Source: Mesocentrotus franciscanus (taxonomy: Eukaryota; Echinodermata; Echinoidea; Camarodonta; Strongylocentrotidae). Taken from it: a DNA stretch of 64,000 nt. The notes below the pieces were generated by a model. The model did not search any database, had not been told where the DNA came from, and saw only the letters and a program-made list of their open reading frames with translations. The first letter of the stretch is position 1. Each line of letters begins with the position of its first letter. Location of the stretch: assembly GCA_037976565.1 (NCBI GenBank), contig CP137681.1, positions 30,818,707 through 30,882,706 of the forward strand, in the 5' to 3' direction. The translations under genes were made by a program, and so were the position numbers. This document shows positions 44,233 through 56,054 of the stretch, one piece after another.

Positions 44233-45490
44233 ATGTTACATTGGATTACAAATCATGATGAATCTGACAAACGAGCTTTATATTATTCAATGTTGTGACT
44301 TTTTACCAATTTGATTATATCTACAGCGAAAAGGTATTTACAAAAGCAACAATATCTATTCCAAATTGTAGAGCTTCCCAATTTTTTTTGCGATCGATTT
44401 CAGGTGTACGAAAACCCCTGTCCAAATTCGTTGACAGCGCGCGGAGCAAGGATTGACGAGTACGTGTGTGCAAATCGGGGAAACAAATTTCCCTTAATAA
44501 TAATATTTCCTTAACAGTTTTCCATGACTGATCGCTTTGCCTACGAGTGTAAATATTCAATAACGAGTTTCTTAATCGTTAGAATAAAATGCCTATGAAC
44601 AGTCAGAAAACCGGTCAAAACGTCTTACCATCAAAACATGACGAAAAACAAAACGTTATCCCCGTAGTTTTACTATCACATTCTCGTCGTAATTATTTAA
44701 CATCGAATTTTCTTTTCAAAAAGAAAATAGGGATCGCTATTTCAGAATATCATTTTGCTCTGATTCAGTTCAATTTCTACTGTCTCTGTTTCAGTTCAAG
44801 TTCTACTGTCTTCCATAAAAAAGTCCCGTATAAATCTAACCCTAACACCTTTGGAGAGCCAATTTAAAGGGGCAAACCGTAGTGTATGAGGAGGGAGTGA
44901 TGGGTCTGTGGGGGCAACCACTCCGTGGGCAGAGACACAGTTAAATTACCTGTCACTCACTACTTTATTAAAAACATTAAACTTTCTTCAAATAATCATC
45001 TTACTTCAGACTCAATGGAATATTTAAATTCGTTCACATAAACCACACAGTATATCACAAATGACAAATCTTTCAGGTTAGTTAGGGGGAAGGAGAGATA
45101 TTAGAATAAATTAATGTTAAAGGGGAAGAGAACTTACTTGCACGCGGAAGTTACTTGCTTGTTTGCGACTTGAAACTGGTACTGGAACTCGAACGCGACT
45201 GGGCTTGGAACGAAACGCGACAGGATGCGACTTGGACGAAACTGGACGTGACTTGGATAAGACGGAACTTGACTTGGATGAAAGTGGAATTGGCGAGGAC
45301 GAAACTGGAACTTGACTTGGATGAAAGTGGAGCGTGACTTGGAAGAAACTGGAGCGTGTCTTGGACGAAACCGATGATTGGATTGAAAATTCTTTAGCTT
45401 AAACTGTAAAGCTTTATTTCAATTTAACTGCTGCTCTCCGCTGAAATGGTCACAACTTCAAACTGTTGCACCTTGTTAAAATATGTCGTA
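44233..45490. repeat. Inverted duplication, right arm block 3 (partner 6,320-7,675)
   Basis: Reverse-complement match running from ATTGGATTACAAATCATGAT to AACTGTTGCACCTTGTTAAA. It includes the GACTTGGACGAAAC minisatellite at 45,160-45,370. The left copy has more minisatellite units; the right copy has small insertions near 44,790-44,815. Confidence 0.85.
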
Positions 45491-46054
45491 GAAAGTCAGA
45501 ACTGCAAAACTTTCGAAGTGTCCTAAACTGTTGCTTCGAATGTCCAAAGTCCGAACTTGCACACTGGATCTTGCAGGGCTGATAATTATTAGTAGAGGTA
45601 CTTAGGAGAAGTTGGGGTTGCAGGTGGGGAGTTTGCAGGTGGGGGTTTCCAAGTGAGGATTTGGTAAGGAGTTGTTATACCTAATTACATATTCACAACA
45701 TCTATACAGAGATCTCCTCCTACAAAATATTCTTACACTAAACTTCACTATTTCATTATAATTTCAGTAGGTGACTGGGCGGGCATAAAACTTGATGGAC
45801 ACCCGAACAGTGACATTTCGACTACTTTTCTATGTGAACAGATTTAATCCTGACATTTCATTCAAGGACTAATTCATGTGAATTGACCTGAACTCCCATA
45901 GAATAAGGGGCATTCCCATTCTTTACAAACATCTTAATCTTGAAATCTTTGGACGAGTGGATCTCATTGTAGTTCGCTGACCTCAAGTAGGAAGAAAGAT
46001 GATGAAATAGGAGAGAGAGGGGGAGGGGTTCACATGGTTTACAGGGAGATATCT
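45491..46054. other. No gene seen
   Basis: No match to the left arm is obvious here and there is no coding frame of note. Confidence 0.4.
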
Positions 46055-46239
46055 CTACCTCGCTACATAAGGATGAATTAAAAGTATAGGGTTGGGGTTA
46101 TGATTTGTTTTTAAGTTTGATTTCTTAATAGGGTTTGGGCAGGGGCGATGGAGGGTCATCCAAAGTGGAAGGGGGGGGGGGCACCAACAAAAAAGGCACT
46201 TTCTGGATATAACGGGTTCTTTTTTATTTATTTATTTAT

Positions 46240-46600
46240 TCCGTTTTATTTAAACAGGGTAGCCCCATCAGTAATCAAAGTACTGTTTTCCAGGGGGCCC
46301 TGTAAACAAATGCAACATATATGAAAATCATCGAAAACATCAATACATAGTAACATATAACAGAAAATAAGTAAACAATAAGAGTGAAACAATGAACAAA
46401 GCCGTAGTAAGAGTGATAATTTTCCATGAGCAATTACAAATAGACAAATATTTCAAATTAACCTATACACTGATCATTATCAATGATCTGTTCAAATTAT
46501 AATACATGTATATTATCATATTGAGAAATTAATTTAAATATTCACGAAAGAAAGAAAGAAAAACAAATCAATCTTTAACGTAACTGCTTAAAATATAGAG
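46240..46600 (-). mobile_element. Retroelement 3' end sharing the SINE tail
   Basis: CGTTTTATTTAAACAGGGTA and CCAGGGGGCCCTG match the 3' region of the SINE at 5,953-6,193. The rest differs, so this may be the partner LINE's 3' end or another SINE type. Confidence 0.5.
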
Positions 46601-46691
46601 AACAAAATGCATTCTTGGTCTGAGCAATTCGCACTGAGTGGGGTAGGCTACCTACAAAAGGAAACCTCAACGCGAAACTATACAATATTTA

Positions 46692-47618
46692 TACTGTGGT
46701 ATATAATAATAATAATAATAAACCATTCTTATATAGCGCATATCACAAAAAAAAATTTTAAGTCCCTATGCGCTCAGAAAGAAAAGAAGAAAAAAAAAGA
46801 AAGAAAAAAGGGATAATAGCAGACATGAGGGAAGAGAAAGAATAACTGCTTTGGCATAACATTGTACTATTTTAACAAACAAAGAAATGTGTCTTTAAGA
46901 GACTCTTTAAATGTTCTACTGTATCTACCTGCTTAAGATAATTAGGTAATTTATTCCATAACTCTGCAGCTGCCAGTTGAAAGGATCTCGCACCATAGTA
47001 ATTTGTTGATATTGAGGGAGGAACTAACAAGGATTTTGACTGAGAGCGAAGGTTTCTAGCCGGGCAATATTTTGTTATCAATTGTTGTAAGCAATCAGGG
47101 CCTAATCCTTGCATGCACAAGAACACCAATGTCAAAATCTTAAAATCAATTCGTTGTTTTACTGGAAGCCAATTAAGTTGTTCTAAAACTGGGCTAATGT
47201 GGTCATGAAGTCGAGTGCGAGTAACCAACCTTGCTGCAGAGTTTTGGATTCTTTGCAACTTCTGAATTTCATTATCAGGAAGACCATATAAGATACCATT
47301 ACAGAAGTCAAGGCGAGAAACTACATGAGCATGAACAAGTCTTTCTGTGGACTTCTTTGAAAGAAAGGGACGAATTGTCCCAATCTTATGCAAAGCAAAT
47401 GATGCTGCTTTGCAGATATGATTCACATGAGCTGACAATGTCAAATGTTCATCTAGTTTCACACCAAGGTTTCGAGCTGAGTTAACAGAGTGTGTTACAG
47501 CGTTACCAAATGAAATTGTATCGATCCGATTACATTGTCTAAATTTACTTGTAAAGTGAAGGACCTCAGTTTTATCCTCATTGAGTTTAAGACCATTATG
47601 AGCCGACCAAATCTTGAT
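46692..47618 (-). mobile_element. Young 5'-truncated CR1/L2-type LINE
   Basis: On the minus strand about 248 codons are open from the truncation point (47,616) to the stop at about 46,872: WSAHNGLKLNEDKTEVLHFT, ARNLGVKLDEHL, LVHAHVVSRLDFCNGILYGL, LQRIQNSAARLVTR and LWNKLPNYLK. The 3' end has GCGCATATCAC and an (ATT)n tail at 46,706-46,722. Imperfect flanks GGTATATA and GATATATA suggest a target duplication, and the empty site is visible in the left arm near 5,060-5,090. No frame damage is seen, so it is recent, but it lacks the endonuclease and most of the reverse transcriptase. Confidence 0.9.
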
Positions 47619-47700
47619 ATATATACCCCCTACATTGTGATTACATTATCAGGGATGATTTCAGTATAATTTATGTTTCTCTCTTTGCATGACTTTGTCA

Positions 47701-48154
47701 TGGTCGAAGATACTCCATTCATGCACCCCCCCCTGTTAATGTCATTTTTTGCTGGTACGTGTAAGCTCTTTGTGTGTAAATGGCTCTGCACTCAATATCC
47801 CAGTTATCGAAGATCTGGTCCATTTCTCCATCCTCGCCTCTATAATTATGCTTGCAACAGTAATTGTTTCGCCTAGCAAGTTGTTGAAGTACCATTGCTT
47901 TTTCCTTTCTTCAGCAGTATTCTATTTGATATACTAATTTTTCGTTTTTTCCTCCTTGTGTATACTTAACCTGCTTGTGTTTTGGTTTAGCTAGTATCCT
48001 CATCGGTAACCATTCTAAATCTGATGTAAGCTAGGTTGACTTCCTCTCTGGCTTTTTCGACTCTTGATCCTCCGAGTATAATGGAGTGTTATTGGATCTC
48101 TTTTTCGAGGTAGTAGTTCCGTTGCCACTTCATTGTTTACCTCAAGATGAGTGT
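47701..48154. other. No recognisable gene
   Basis: Pyrimidine-rich sequence with no coding frame I can support. Confidence 0.4.
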
Positions 48155-49230
48155 GTCCCCCATTTTTTCATAAGATCCCCTTCACTTTCTCATAAAAGTC
48201 CCTTTTCACCTCTGATAAATGCCCGGCCTATTAAAATCTAATAAGTGCCCCTTTTCCTTCGACAACTGCCCCTTTTCCTTTGCAATAAGTGTCCCTTTTC
48301 CATTCTCATAAAGTGCTCCTTTTCAAATCTGACAGTTAAACGTTTTACTTTGACAAGTGTCCCTTTTCCTTTGTAATAATTGCCCCCTTCCCCTTCTGAT
48401 AAGTGCTCCTTTTCTTCTTTGATGAGTGCCCCTGTTCACCTCCGATAAGTGCCCCTTTTCCTTTCTAAAACGTGCCCTTTTTACTTCTGATAAGTGCCCC
48501 TTTTCCTTCTTATAAATGCCGCTTTTCCACCTCCAAAAATTGCCACTATCAAAATCTGACAGGTGCCCCTTTTCCTTTATAATAAGTCCTTTTCATTCTT
48601 ATAATTGCCCCTTTTCATCTCTGGCGAGTGCCTCTTTTCAGGTACGAGAAATTCCCATTTCACCTCTGATATTTTTGTCCCATTTTACTTTGACTCGTGC
48701 CCCTTTTCCTTTTAAATAAGTGCACCTTTTCTGATAATTGCCCTTTTCCTTTGTAATAAGAACCCCTTGTCTTTCTCTTAAATTCCACTTTTCACCTCTG
48801 ATATTAAAGTGCCCGTTTTTTTTTTACATGTAGCCCCTTTCCTTTCTAATAAATACCATATTTCCTTCGGATAAGTGCCCTTTTTTCCCCTTTTTTTTAT
48901 TAAGCCCCTTCCCCTTTTCAAAATTCCCCTTTTTACATCTGATAAATGCCCCTATTAAAATCTGATATGTGCCCTTTTCCTTCAACAGAAGCCCCATTTC
49001 CATTCTCACAAGTGCCTTTTTCAATCTCTGTTGAGTGTCCCTTTTCAGGTGCAAAAAGTGACCCATTTTCACCTCTGATAATTATCTTTTTTTACTTTGT
49101 CAAGTGCCCCTTTTCGTTTCTACTAACTGTCCTTTTCCCTTCCGATAAGTGCCTACTTTTCCTTTCTCCATAACATGCACCCCTAATTCAAAGCCGCTTA
49201 GAGCCCCTTTTCCTTTAATTTTCCCTAGAG
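48155..49230. repeat. GTGCCCCTTTTCC degenerate array
   Basis: About 35 imperfect units of roughly 28-31 bp built on GATAAGTGCCCCTTTTCCTT. The same unit builds blocks at 57,360-57,530, 62,150-62,600 and 63,230-63,700, there as part of a larger unit. Confidence 0.85.
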
Positions 49231-49454
49231 CTCGCTCGCATTTATAGTTGTTATAATTATGTTACTTATAAAATAACTTTTCAGTCTTTCTTCATAAGAT
49301 TGTGCTTAAAACTCATCAGGGATTTGTTTGTTGTCCTCTTTAAAAGATGTAATTTTTCGCATTGCGACCTCACAAATGTTAATCTTTTTTGCTCGCTCGC
49401 TTCGCTCGCTCGAAAATTAATATTCAGACCATCACACCCAACTGAAAACTATGT
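49231..49454. other. Short spacer with TCGCTCGCTTCGCTCGC
   Basis: Contains a small CGCT repeat (49,391-49,414). Nothing else recognised. Confidence 0.4.
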
Positions 49455-49680
49455 TGCTTAAGCAGTATCTTGTACCACGTAAAGAGAGAAACAAGTATTG
49501 ATGTCATCCCTGGTAGAGTTATCACAATCATGACGTAGGGGTATATACCAATGTCTAAAAATGATGTATGTTCACTTTGAGCTTTCCCTTTGTAAGTTTG
49601 TACATGTAGGTGCCCCTTTTTTCCAGAAAGTGCCCTTTTTTTGGTTGCCCCCTCCACTTTGGAAGACGCTCCGCCGACCC
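49455..49680. repeat. Diverged direct copy of 4,976-5,200
   Basis: Shares AAGCAGTATCTT, GTAAAGAGA, ATCACAAT(C/G)…GTAGGGG, CCAGAAAGTGCCCTTTTT and CTCCACTTTGGA with the left segment, in direct orientation. Confidence 0.7.
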
Positions 49681-50543
49681 TGACTTAATCAATAATTTCC
49701 ATTCATACAAGTTTGTAATATGATACATACGTGTCTTTACAGTTTACACGTATCTTAATTTCAAGAGATAAGACTGTAAAAAGTGGAAGTTCTGGTATGC
49801 ATACCAATGGGAAATGGGGCGGAGGGGGGTCTCGGCCATGGAATGACGAAAAATTCTTAACCTTGGTATATTGATAGAGTATCTGATAAAGAATTAGTCC
49901 ATGAAGTTTGATATCTATGTCTCAAATGGTTTTTGAATGATTACGAATTAACTATTCACATATCTGAGAGGTGACAATTCTGCATTGTGTAGGGAATATA
50001 ATTATGGGGTAATATCCATTTTGACCGTTCGTAGTACCATTGGTACCCTTTTGTCGAAATTAAATAAATTTGATATAAAAAGATAGAGGTCGAGAGATTT
50101 CTGCCCCGGTCCTTTTTTAGGGTAAAACAAAGACAAAATAGCCTCCCAGGCGGTCTGGGTAGAAACGCCCCGCGTTCCGGACTTTGAGAGGCCTTGTAGT
50201 ACATAATAGATCACCTGTATGTATATGCATGCAGGGAGATGGATGGGAGGTCTCCCTGGTATACGCTGTTGAGCAGTGGCGTAGCCATATCAACACGTTT
50301 GGAGCTAAAGAAAATGCGTCAGTCATGCTCTGTGCAGTCCGTAGAGATTTACATATCCCGTAACTATCTCTGTGCAGCCGGTATCGTTCCATCACTGTGC
50401 ATTGTATTAAAGGGGAATACCAAACAAAAATAAGTATACACCCTTTTCAAGCTTAGTGCATGAAACACACAACAGCGTTTAGTTTATCACTTTAGAAGGT
50501 TGCGTTTAGGAAAACGGCTACTTTGAAAATCGTTATCTAAACC
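49681..50543. other. No gene; possible hAT end
   Basis: CAGTGGCGTAGCCATATC at 50,274 resembles a common hAT terminal sequence; its partner end was not found. Other frames are short and unsupported. Confidence 0.4.
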
Positions 50544-50741
50544 ATGTTTGATCGCAAGTTTCGTGAGAATATTGAGGCCCGATTTGATGATGTTGGGTGC
50601 AAAAGAGATACACAGCCAACATCAAATTTTGTAGAACTTTGCAGGAATTATGAATATGTCACGTATGTCCAATCTGTGAAATTTAAATGTTACCAGTGGC
50701 CTAGTATTCAAATTATGCAAGGAAACCTGTTTACTTTCTAG
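50544..50741 (+). other. Short open frame, unknown
   Basis: 65 codons starting MFDRKFRENIEARFDDVGCK. The first third looks protein-like; the rest is the inverted-duplication sequence, which is not coding in the left arm. It could be the remnant of a gene into which the duplicated block was joined. Confidence 0.2.
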
Positions 50742-51490
50742 ACTTCACTGTCAGACACTATTGAGTGACTGACTGACTTCTTTTTTTCTTTGGTAATAAC
50801 ATACATAAAATGAACTCTAAAGGGTACATAAGCATTTTCCCACATCAATAACCCACTTCTTGTAATAGCAAAAATTAAACTGAAAATTAAACTGATTGAA
50901 TCTTTCTGTAGCACAAAACGTACGAACATTCTGTACAAGGGTCTGGAAATCAGACTATTTAATTAAACAGCCGCGATCGCTTAATTCGATTCGACAACTA
51001 ACGGTCGATATTTTCCCACAAAAAGACATTTTCAAGTCCTTCTGTTTTGAGGGAAGTTCTAAATTAGTATTAGCTTTCAAATACCATTGGAATTTAACCT
51101 TTTCATTTGTTTGGCCTACAAATGGGACATACTACCTTCAATGATGAAGGCCTCCCTATAAGACCGTTACATGCAGCCTTACTATGACTCCATAAAACGA
51201 GTAGCCTACCCCATCAATGGCTAAACCAACTTATTGTTCAACCTGTCTCGTTCGCCCCTCCCTTCCTCCCCCTTTCTCTCTCTAATGTGTTGTGTCCGCC
51301 CATGCCCCGCTCTTTTCCTCTCCCCCTCTCCTTTTAAATCACGATCGTCCACCCACCCCACCCTCCTCTCGTTCTCTCGCCTCCTCCTTCCCTTCCCCTA
51401 TAGCTCCCACTCTGTATTCACTCGTCCAACCCTCTCTCTCTCTCTCTCCCCGACTCCCTCTCCGATCTTTCCCTCTCTCTCTCTTTGCGA
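50612..51490. repeat. Inverted duplication, right arm block 1 (partner 1-1,366)
   Basis: Reverse complement of the left end. It holds the empty site of the GCGTA MITE at 50,999-51,001 and ends in the pyrimidine-rich tract that mirrors the GA tract at position 1. Confidence 0.85.
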
Positions 51491-51537
51491 GAATCAAATG
51501 AATAGGATGGTATTATATTGCCTGTCCATAAGGAGTA

Positions 51538-51626
51538 TAATGATGATGATGATGATATTAACAACAATAACAATATTAATAATAATGATTCTACGACTAC
51601 TACTACTACTATACTACTACTACTAT

Positions 51627-51673
<47 letters not shown>

Positions 51674-51675
51674 TT
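51538..51675. repeat. (GAT)n, (AAT)n and (ACT)n microsatellites
   Basis: Successive GATGATGAT, AATAATAAT and a long ACTACTACT run. The ACT run also starts copy A right after the gap. Confidence 0.9.
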
Positions 51676-53455
51676 AATACTAATAACTAAATACCGTCTT
51701 TAAGCGCTTAACAGTATTACCCTGGTAATAGGATTCATTCAAGCACAATGTGCACTATCTCCACTCTCTGGGGAGTATTCCTACTGTGCCACCTTGAAGG
51801 CATATGACCATTTCTAACACAAACGCTTTCATCATCCTACCATGTCCCCATTTCTCTCCTGGGTATGGAGTGGCAAATGTAGATTAATGCCTTGCCAAAG
51901 GATATTAGTGCCGTGAGGCCACACCCTATACAAGAAAACGCCCCCACTAATGACCCGGATTCTTCTCTAATTGGTCCCTCTATCGTTTATAATAAAAACA
52001 TTTGTCTCAACACTGGTGCTAATATAAGGCAATATACAATTCTTTGATCTTCTCTGCGATCTGAACAAAATTACAATGCAGAAATTTGTTCGGTGTTTTT
52101 TTCCCTTTATATACACCCAATACATAAGGAACATCATCAGACCAACAATTTTGTCTTCAACTGAAAAATGTATTAGTCATCATGCATGACAAAAGGATTA
52201 ACTGAAGACTACGATATCACTCAAAATGAGGTTGGGTTTAACACAAGTATAGTATTAAAATTAATGGAAGCAATTTAATTTTCATTTAACAATAATATTG
52301 TGCACTCTAATATTATTATGGAACATTGAAGAAAGAGGAATATCTACTAGCCCTTATTATATTCAAAATTTATCTCGTTCAACTGGGAGGATCCAAGAGC
52401 AGGGGCCTGCATCCTTTTCCCATCCAAATCAAATCTGGCATTAAACTAGAGTTACGGTGTTCTAATTAAACATGTTTATTCTCTTTGAAGGCTTGTCGGA
52501 GAATTTCTCTACTTGTCCCTCCCTCGAGTTCGGGGCCTTGTCTATATGCCATTATATAAGTCAAAGTTTCTGTACCGTGCAAAATATAAATTATATAATC
52601 ATGCAATCCCAAAATTCTAATTAATTCAATGATGTTAAACTATTTCCAAAATAATAATAATAATAATGATAATAATGAAAAATAATTGATAATAAATAAT
52701 AATAATATAATTATGGTACCTTCTTATAAATCGCTAAAGTCCGTCAAGCTTGACGCTCAAATTGGCGCTATACATATTAATACAGTTGAGAATACAGTTG
52801 AGAATACATGTGCAACAGATACAACTTTTTGAAACAGAAAGCAGACAAAATCTTTTAAATGAAAACAGCAATTTTCTAAGAAAGATATATCTGCATGAGA
52901 GATTAACTTTTAAGATTAGGGTACAACGGGAAAATTGACATAGGGTACAGTATGCAAAATTAAATTGAATTGGCTATTAAAAATGACGGTTTGATTAACT
53001 TAGATTAAGCCAAGGGCGACCTATGGAAGTATGGTACATCAACAATTCTAATCTTCAAAAGGAATAACTTCTAAATATCAATTATAGACTTTACAATGAC
53101 AGTAGCTACGCCTGCCGCAGTGGGTGCCACATATCCGGCTGCCCCAGCAGCTTGAAGCCCTGCGACCAAACCCCCTGCGGCCACACCTCCCCCATTGGCC
53201 ACGGCGGCGGCTGACATCAGTCCCGCGGCACATGACCCAGCAGCAATACCGGTCGATGTAAAGCCGACAGCAGCAAGCGCTATAGGTCCTCCAACAGCTA
53301 CTGCTGCGGTTGTTCCAAGACCCCACATGATGTTTGACAGGACGCCGGCATTGGCGCTGCTCCTGAACGAGATTAATTCAGAGACAGGAAAGTTCAGGCA
53401 ATTAAAACATGATCATGGTATTGATTACAAATTCAGTTTTATGGACTGAAATCCA
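51640..53455. repeat. Segmental duplication copy B (direct copy of 8,198-11,037)
   Basis: Collinear with copy A but shorter, lacking the inserts at 8,571-8,935 and 9,920-10,581. Shared landmarks are AAGCGCTTAACAGTATTACC, ATTGTGCACTC, TTAGGGTACAACGGGAAAAT and the ISG12 exon. Confidence 0.85.
53071..53362 (-). CDS. ISG12 (IFI6/IFI27)-like terminal exon, copy B
   Basis: Reading minus from acceptor CTCGTTCAG|GAGCAGC (exon start 53,362), the frame is open to TAG at 53,073-53,071, about 96 residues. It contains AVGGPIALAAVGFTSTGIAA, MSAAAVANGGGVAAGGLVAG and LQAAGAAGY, the Gly/Ala-rich hydrophobic core with the NGGG motif that marks the Ifi-6-16 family. In vertebrates these small mitochondrial or ER-membrane proteins are interferon-induced and affect apoptosis and antiviral state; the role here is unknown. 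An internal ATG (53,328) exists, but the conserved splice site and upstream in-phase residues (SANAGVLSNIMWGLG) suggest this is a last exon whose 5' exons lie at higher coordinates. None was identified. Confidence 0.75.
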
Positions 53456-53479
53456 ACCATGTAGGATCATTCTTATGGT

Positions 53480-54785
53480 ACTAGCAGGCAGGGGGGCAAC
53501 TGCCAATGCCCACATTTCCTGAAACATCCCAGAGTACAGAAGAAGTACTCATCAATTGCAGTCAGCGCTCCAAATCCTTTGAACTTTCTGCACTACTAAA
53601 ATATGTCCAATCACTTTTGTCCTGTTAATATACCGAGATACTGGCCAAACTTAGAGGGAAAAAATATCTTGGTGGGGGGATGAGTGGGGGCAACTGCCAA
53701 TTCCCACATTTCCTGAAACATCCCAGAGTACAGAAGAAGTACCTATCAATTGCAGTCAGCACTTCAAATCCCTTGAACTTTCTGCACTACTAAAATATGC
53801 CCAATCACTTTTTTCCTGTTAATATACCGAGATACTGGCCAAAATTAGAGGGAAAAATATCTCGGTGGGGGGGGGGGGCAACTGCCAATGCTCACATTTC
53901 CTGAAACATCCCAGAGGACAGAAGAAGTACTTATCGATTGCAGTCAGCACTCCAAATCTCTTGAACTTTCTGCACTACTAAATGTCCAATCACCTTTGTC
54001 CAGTTAATATACCGAGATACTGGCCAAAATTAGAGGGGAAAAAAATATCTACAAAAAAGCACCTTTTTGGCTCAAAATTTACATGTCACACACTACATAA
54101 CTCAATGAAATTGATATCAAATTGAATGTATTTTAATTATCCATCTTTTGACACCAAATCCATGGTGATTAGAGGTTTTACTCAAAAGTTATCTTTAAAA
54201 CTCGATGTAAACACACCAAACAGGTCCTCAATACGCTAATACACGTATATGCATACAGTTAATACACATGTGGGCAAAAATGTTGTTTTTGTGGAAATCG
54301 AATCAATAACTTTGGGTTGCTATAACTTTTTATTGAAAAGAGATATACACTTTTTCACAGAATATTTTCCTTGTATATGGGCAAATTCCTGAAAAAAAAA
54401 AAAAGCATTCCTCCGATTTTGATATATGGAAAATAACGATTATTGATAAAATTCAATATTTGGAGAAGAAAAAAAATCACAAAAAAAATCATGTTTTTTA
54501 CTTAAATTTGCGATGTTAATTAATCCCAATTTCGTTGAAATTGGTATCAAAATTTAGATAATTTAATTTTCTTTCATATGACACCAAACTCATGGTGGTT
54601 CAAGGTTCCCTTAAAATATAATTTACAAAATACTATTTTTCGTCAAAAGGGCCGCTTTTTTGGACGCCCCCTCCGATTTAGGATTGTTCGCAACAAATTA
54701 AAAAAAAGCACCTCTGAAATATTGTGTATTATGATAAAATCTTTCAAATAAACAAGGTGTGCTTAGTTTATGCGGTAGTGGCAGG
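53480..54785. repeat. Dispersed repeat with three 190-bp tandem units at its head
   Basis: Three units (from about 53,488, 53,690 and 53,875) start GGGGGCAACTGCCAAT and end AAAATATCT(C/T)GGTGGGG. Then a unique tail is collinear with 38,850-39,610. Units are about 90 percent alike. Confidence 0.85.
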
Positions 54786-54989
54786 CAACTCAAAAACTAA
54801 GCATGATATTTGACTTTGGCCCTCCGCTTATGAGGGAACTAAATCTGCCAGCCGCTCAAACAGGGAACAGAGGAGTTTTTTAGACGAAGGATTTGGGCAA
54901 CCATGCATGTATGCATTATTCACATTATGTTCATTCAAAACATCTGTCCGTTCTTCTAATAATAGATCTTGTTTAAATAACTAAATTTT

Positions 54990-55283
54990 ACTAGGAGTCT
55001 CTTTTCTCTAAAGAAACCTTTGGGTTTGTTCAGGATAAACTAAACCAACCTGCGATATTACAAAAGTCGGTAGGTGGTCAGATATTTCGGAACAAAGTAG
55101 ACCACTAGAATTTTGTTTTCTAGAATTAATATGAAGCAAACTAAAATAAGCATGGAAGGTGGTAAACATATCGTTAAATTCAGCCGTTGTGTAATATATA
55201 CTCTCAGTTTTGCGATCATTCAAATCTTTACTTATATCTAAATAAATTGGACAATTAAAATTTGAATCCATGTCAATATTCAT
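54990..55283 (-). mobile_element. Internally deleted LINE fragment (endonuclease edges)
   Basis: The minus frame (55,283-55,008) has YYTTAEFNDMFTTFHAYFSL then LHINSR, the usual start of a LINE endonuclease, joined directly to SEISDHLPTFVISQ, its usual end. The nuclease core is missing, so this is a deletion product. Confidence 0.6.
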
Positions 55284-55339
55284 TTAATACATTTTCATGT
55301 AATACATGCACTACGCGCACACAAAGCGGTAGCTGTTCG

Positions 55340-55800
55340 TATGCATGCTGATGTTTGTGCGTGAGTGTAGGCACGAGTGAGTGTGTGTGCGTGTGGGTGT
55401 GTGTGAAAGTGTGATAGGGTGTGTGTAGATGTATGTTTGTATATGTGAGAAGGAAAAAATCAGTGCAAATAAAACAGCATAAGGAAAAAAAGGGTAGTAA
55501 GCACTCATTTTTTAAAATAACTGCTCTGCGAAAATTTGTCTATATGAATGTATACCAATGAAAGCATGTATGTCTATGAATATGTAAGTTAATATGTGAT
55601 GCACGAATGTCTGTATGAATGCAAATTAATCAATCATATAAAAAAGATTATACGAATGAATAGATGTAATGAATTAATAATTGAATGAATGCATCTTTGT
55701 AAGAATACATGTGCATGGATATAATGTAATCTTTGCATTAATTTATAAATGCATATAAATATGAGTAAATGAATTATCATTGTATGAATGAAATTAAGAA
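55340..55800. repeat. GT-rich microsatellite then degenerate GAAT repeats
   Basis: GTGTGTGCGTGTGGGTG-type repeats at 55,370-55,445, and scattered GAATGAATG/TATGAATG repeats at about 55,540-55,800. Frames across them are artefacts. Confidence 0.8.
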
Positions 55801-55964
55801 AGAACAAGTACGTGATCAACAATTGCCGTCTACTTAGGTTTCATGGAAAAAAATTCCAGGGCATGACGAAGAATCTTGAGGTTTTCTTTGATTTCTCAAT
55901 GCAGGTAACTTCGCAAGTCAATGTTGCCTTTCGTCATTTTTATCTGATCCATAGTGGAGGTGTA

Positions 55965-56054
55965 CTATCTTGCGGGTAATATTGGAGCGCCTTGAGCACC
56001 TTGCAAGGTGGATACTTGCGCTACATAAGAATCCAATATTATTATTATTATTAG
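55965..56054 (+). mobile_element. SINE tail fragment
   Basis: GCGGGTAATATTGGAGCGCC, TTGAGCACCTTGCAAGGTGG and GCGCTACATAAGAATCC, then (ATT)n. The same tail type ends the SINE at 31,895-32,092. Confidence 0.75.

Larger units (their letters stand above)
46055..47700. repeat. Inverted duplication, right arm block 2, split by insertions (partner 4,975-5,340)
   Basis: Matching pieces are 46,055-46,210 (CTCGCTACATAAGGATGAAT, CAAAGTGGAAGGGGGG), 46,640-46,690 (CAAAAGGAAACCTCAACGCG) and 47,620-47,700 (CCTACATTGTGATTACATTA). Between them sit a retroelement tail (46,240-46,600) and a LINE (46,692-47,618) that the left copy lacks. Confidence 0.8.

Noticed and set aside
51234..51703. 147-codon Ser/Pro/Leu-rich frame
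   Set aside because: Pyrimidine tract and microsatellites at the end of the inverted-duplication arm.
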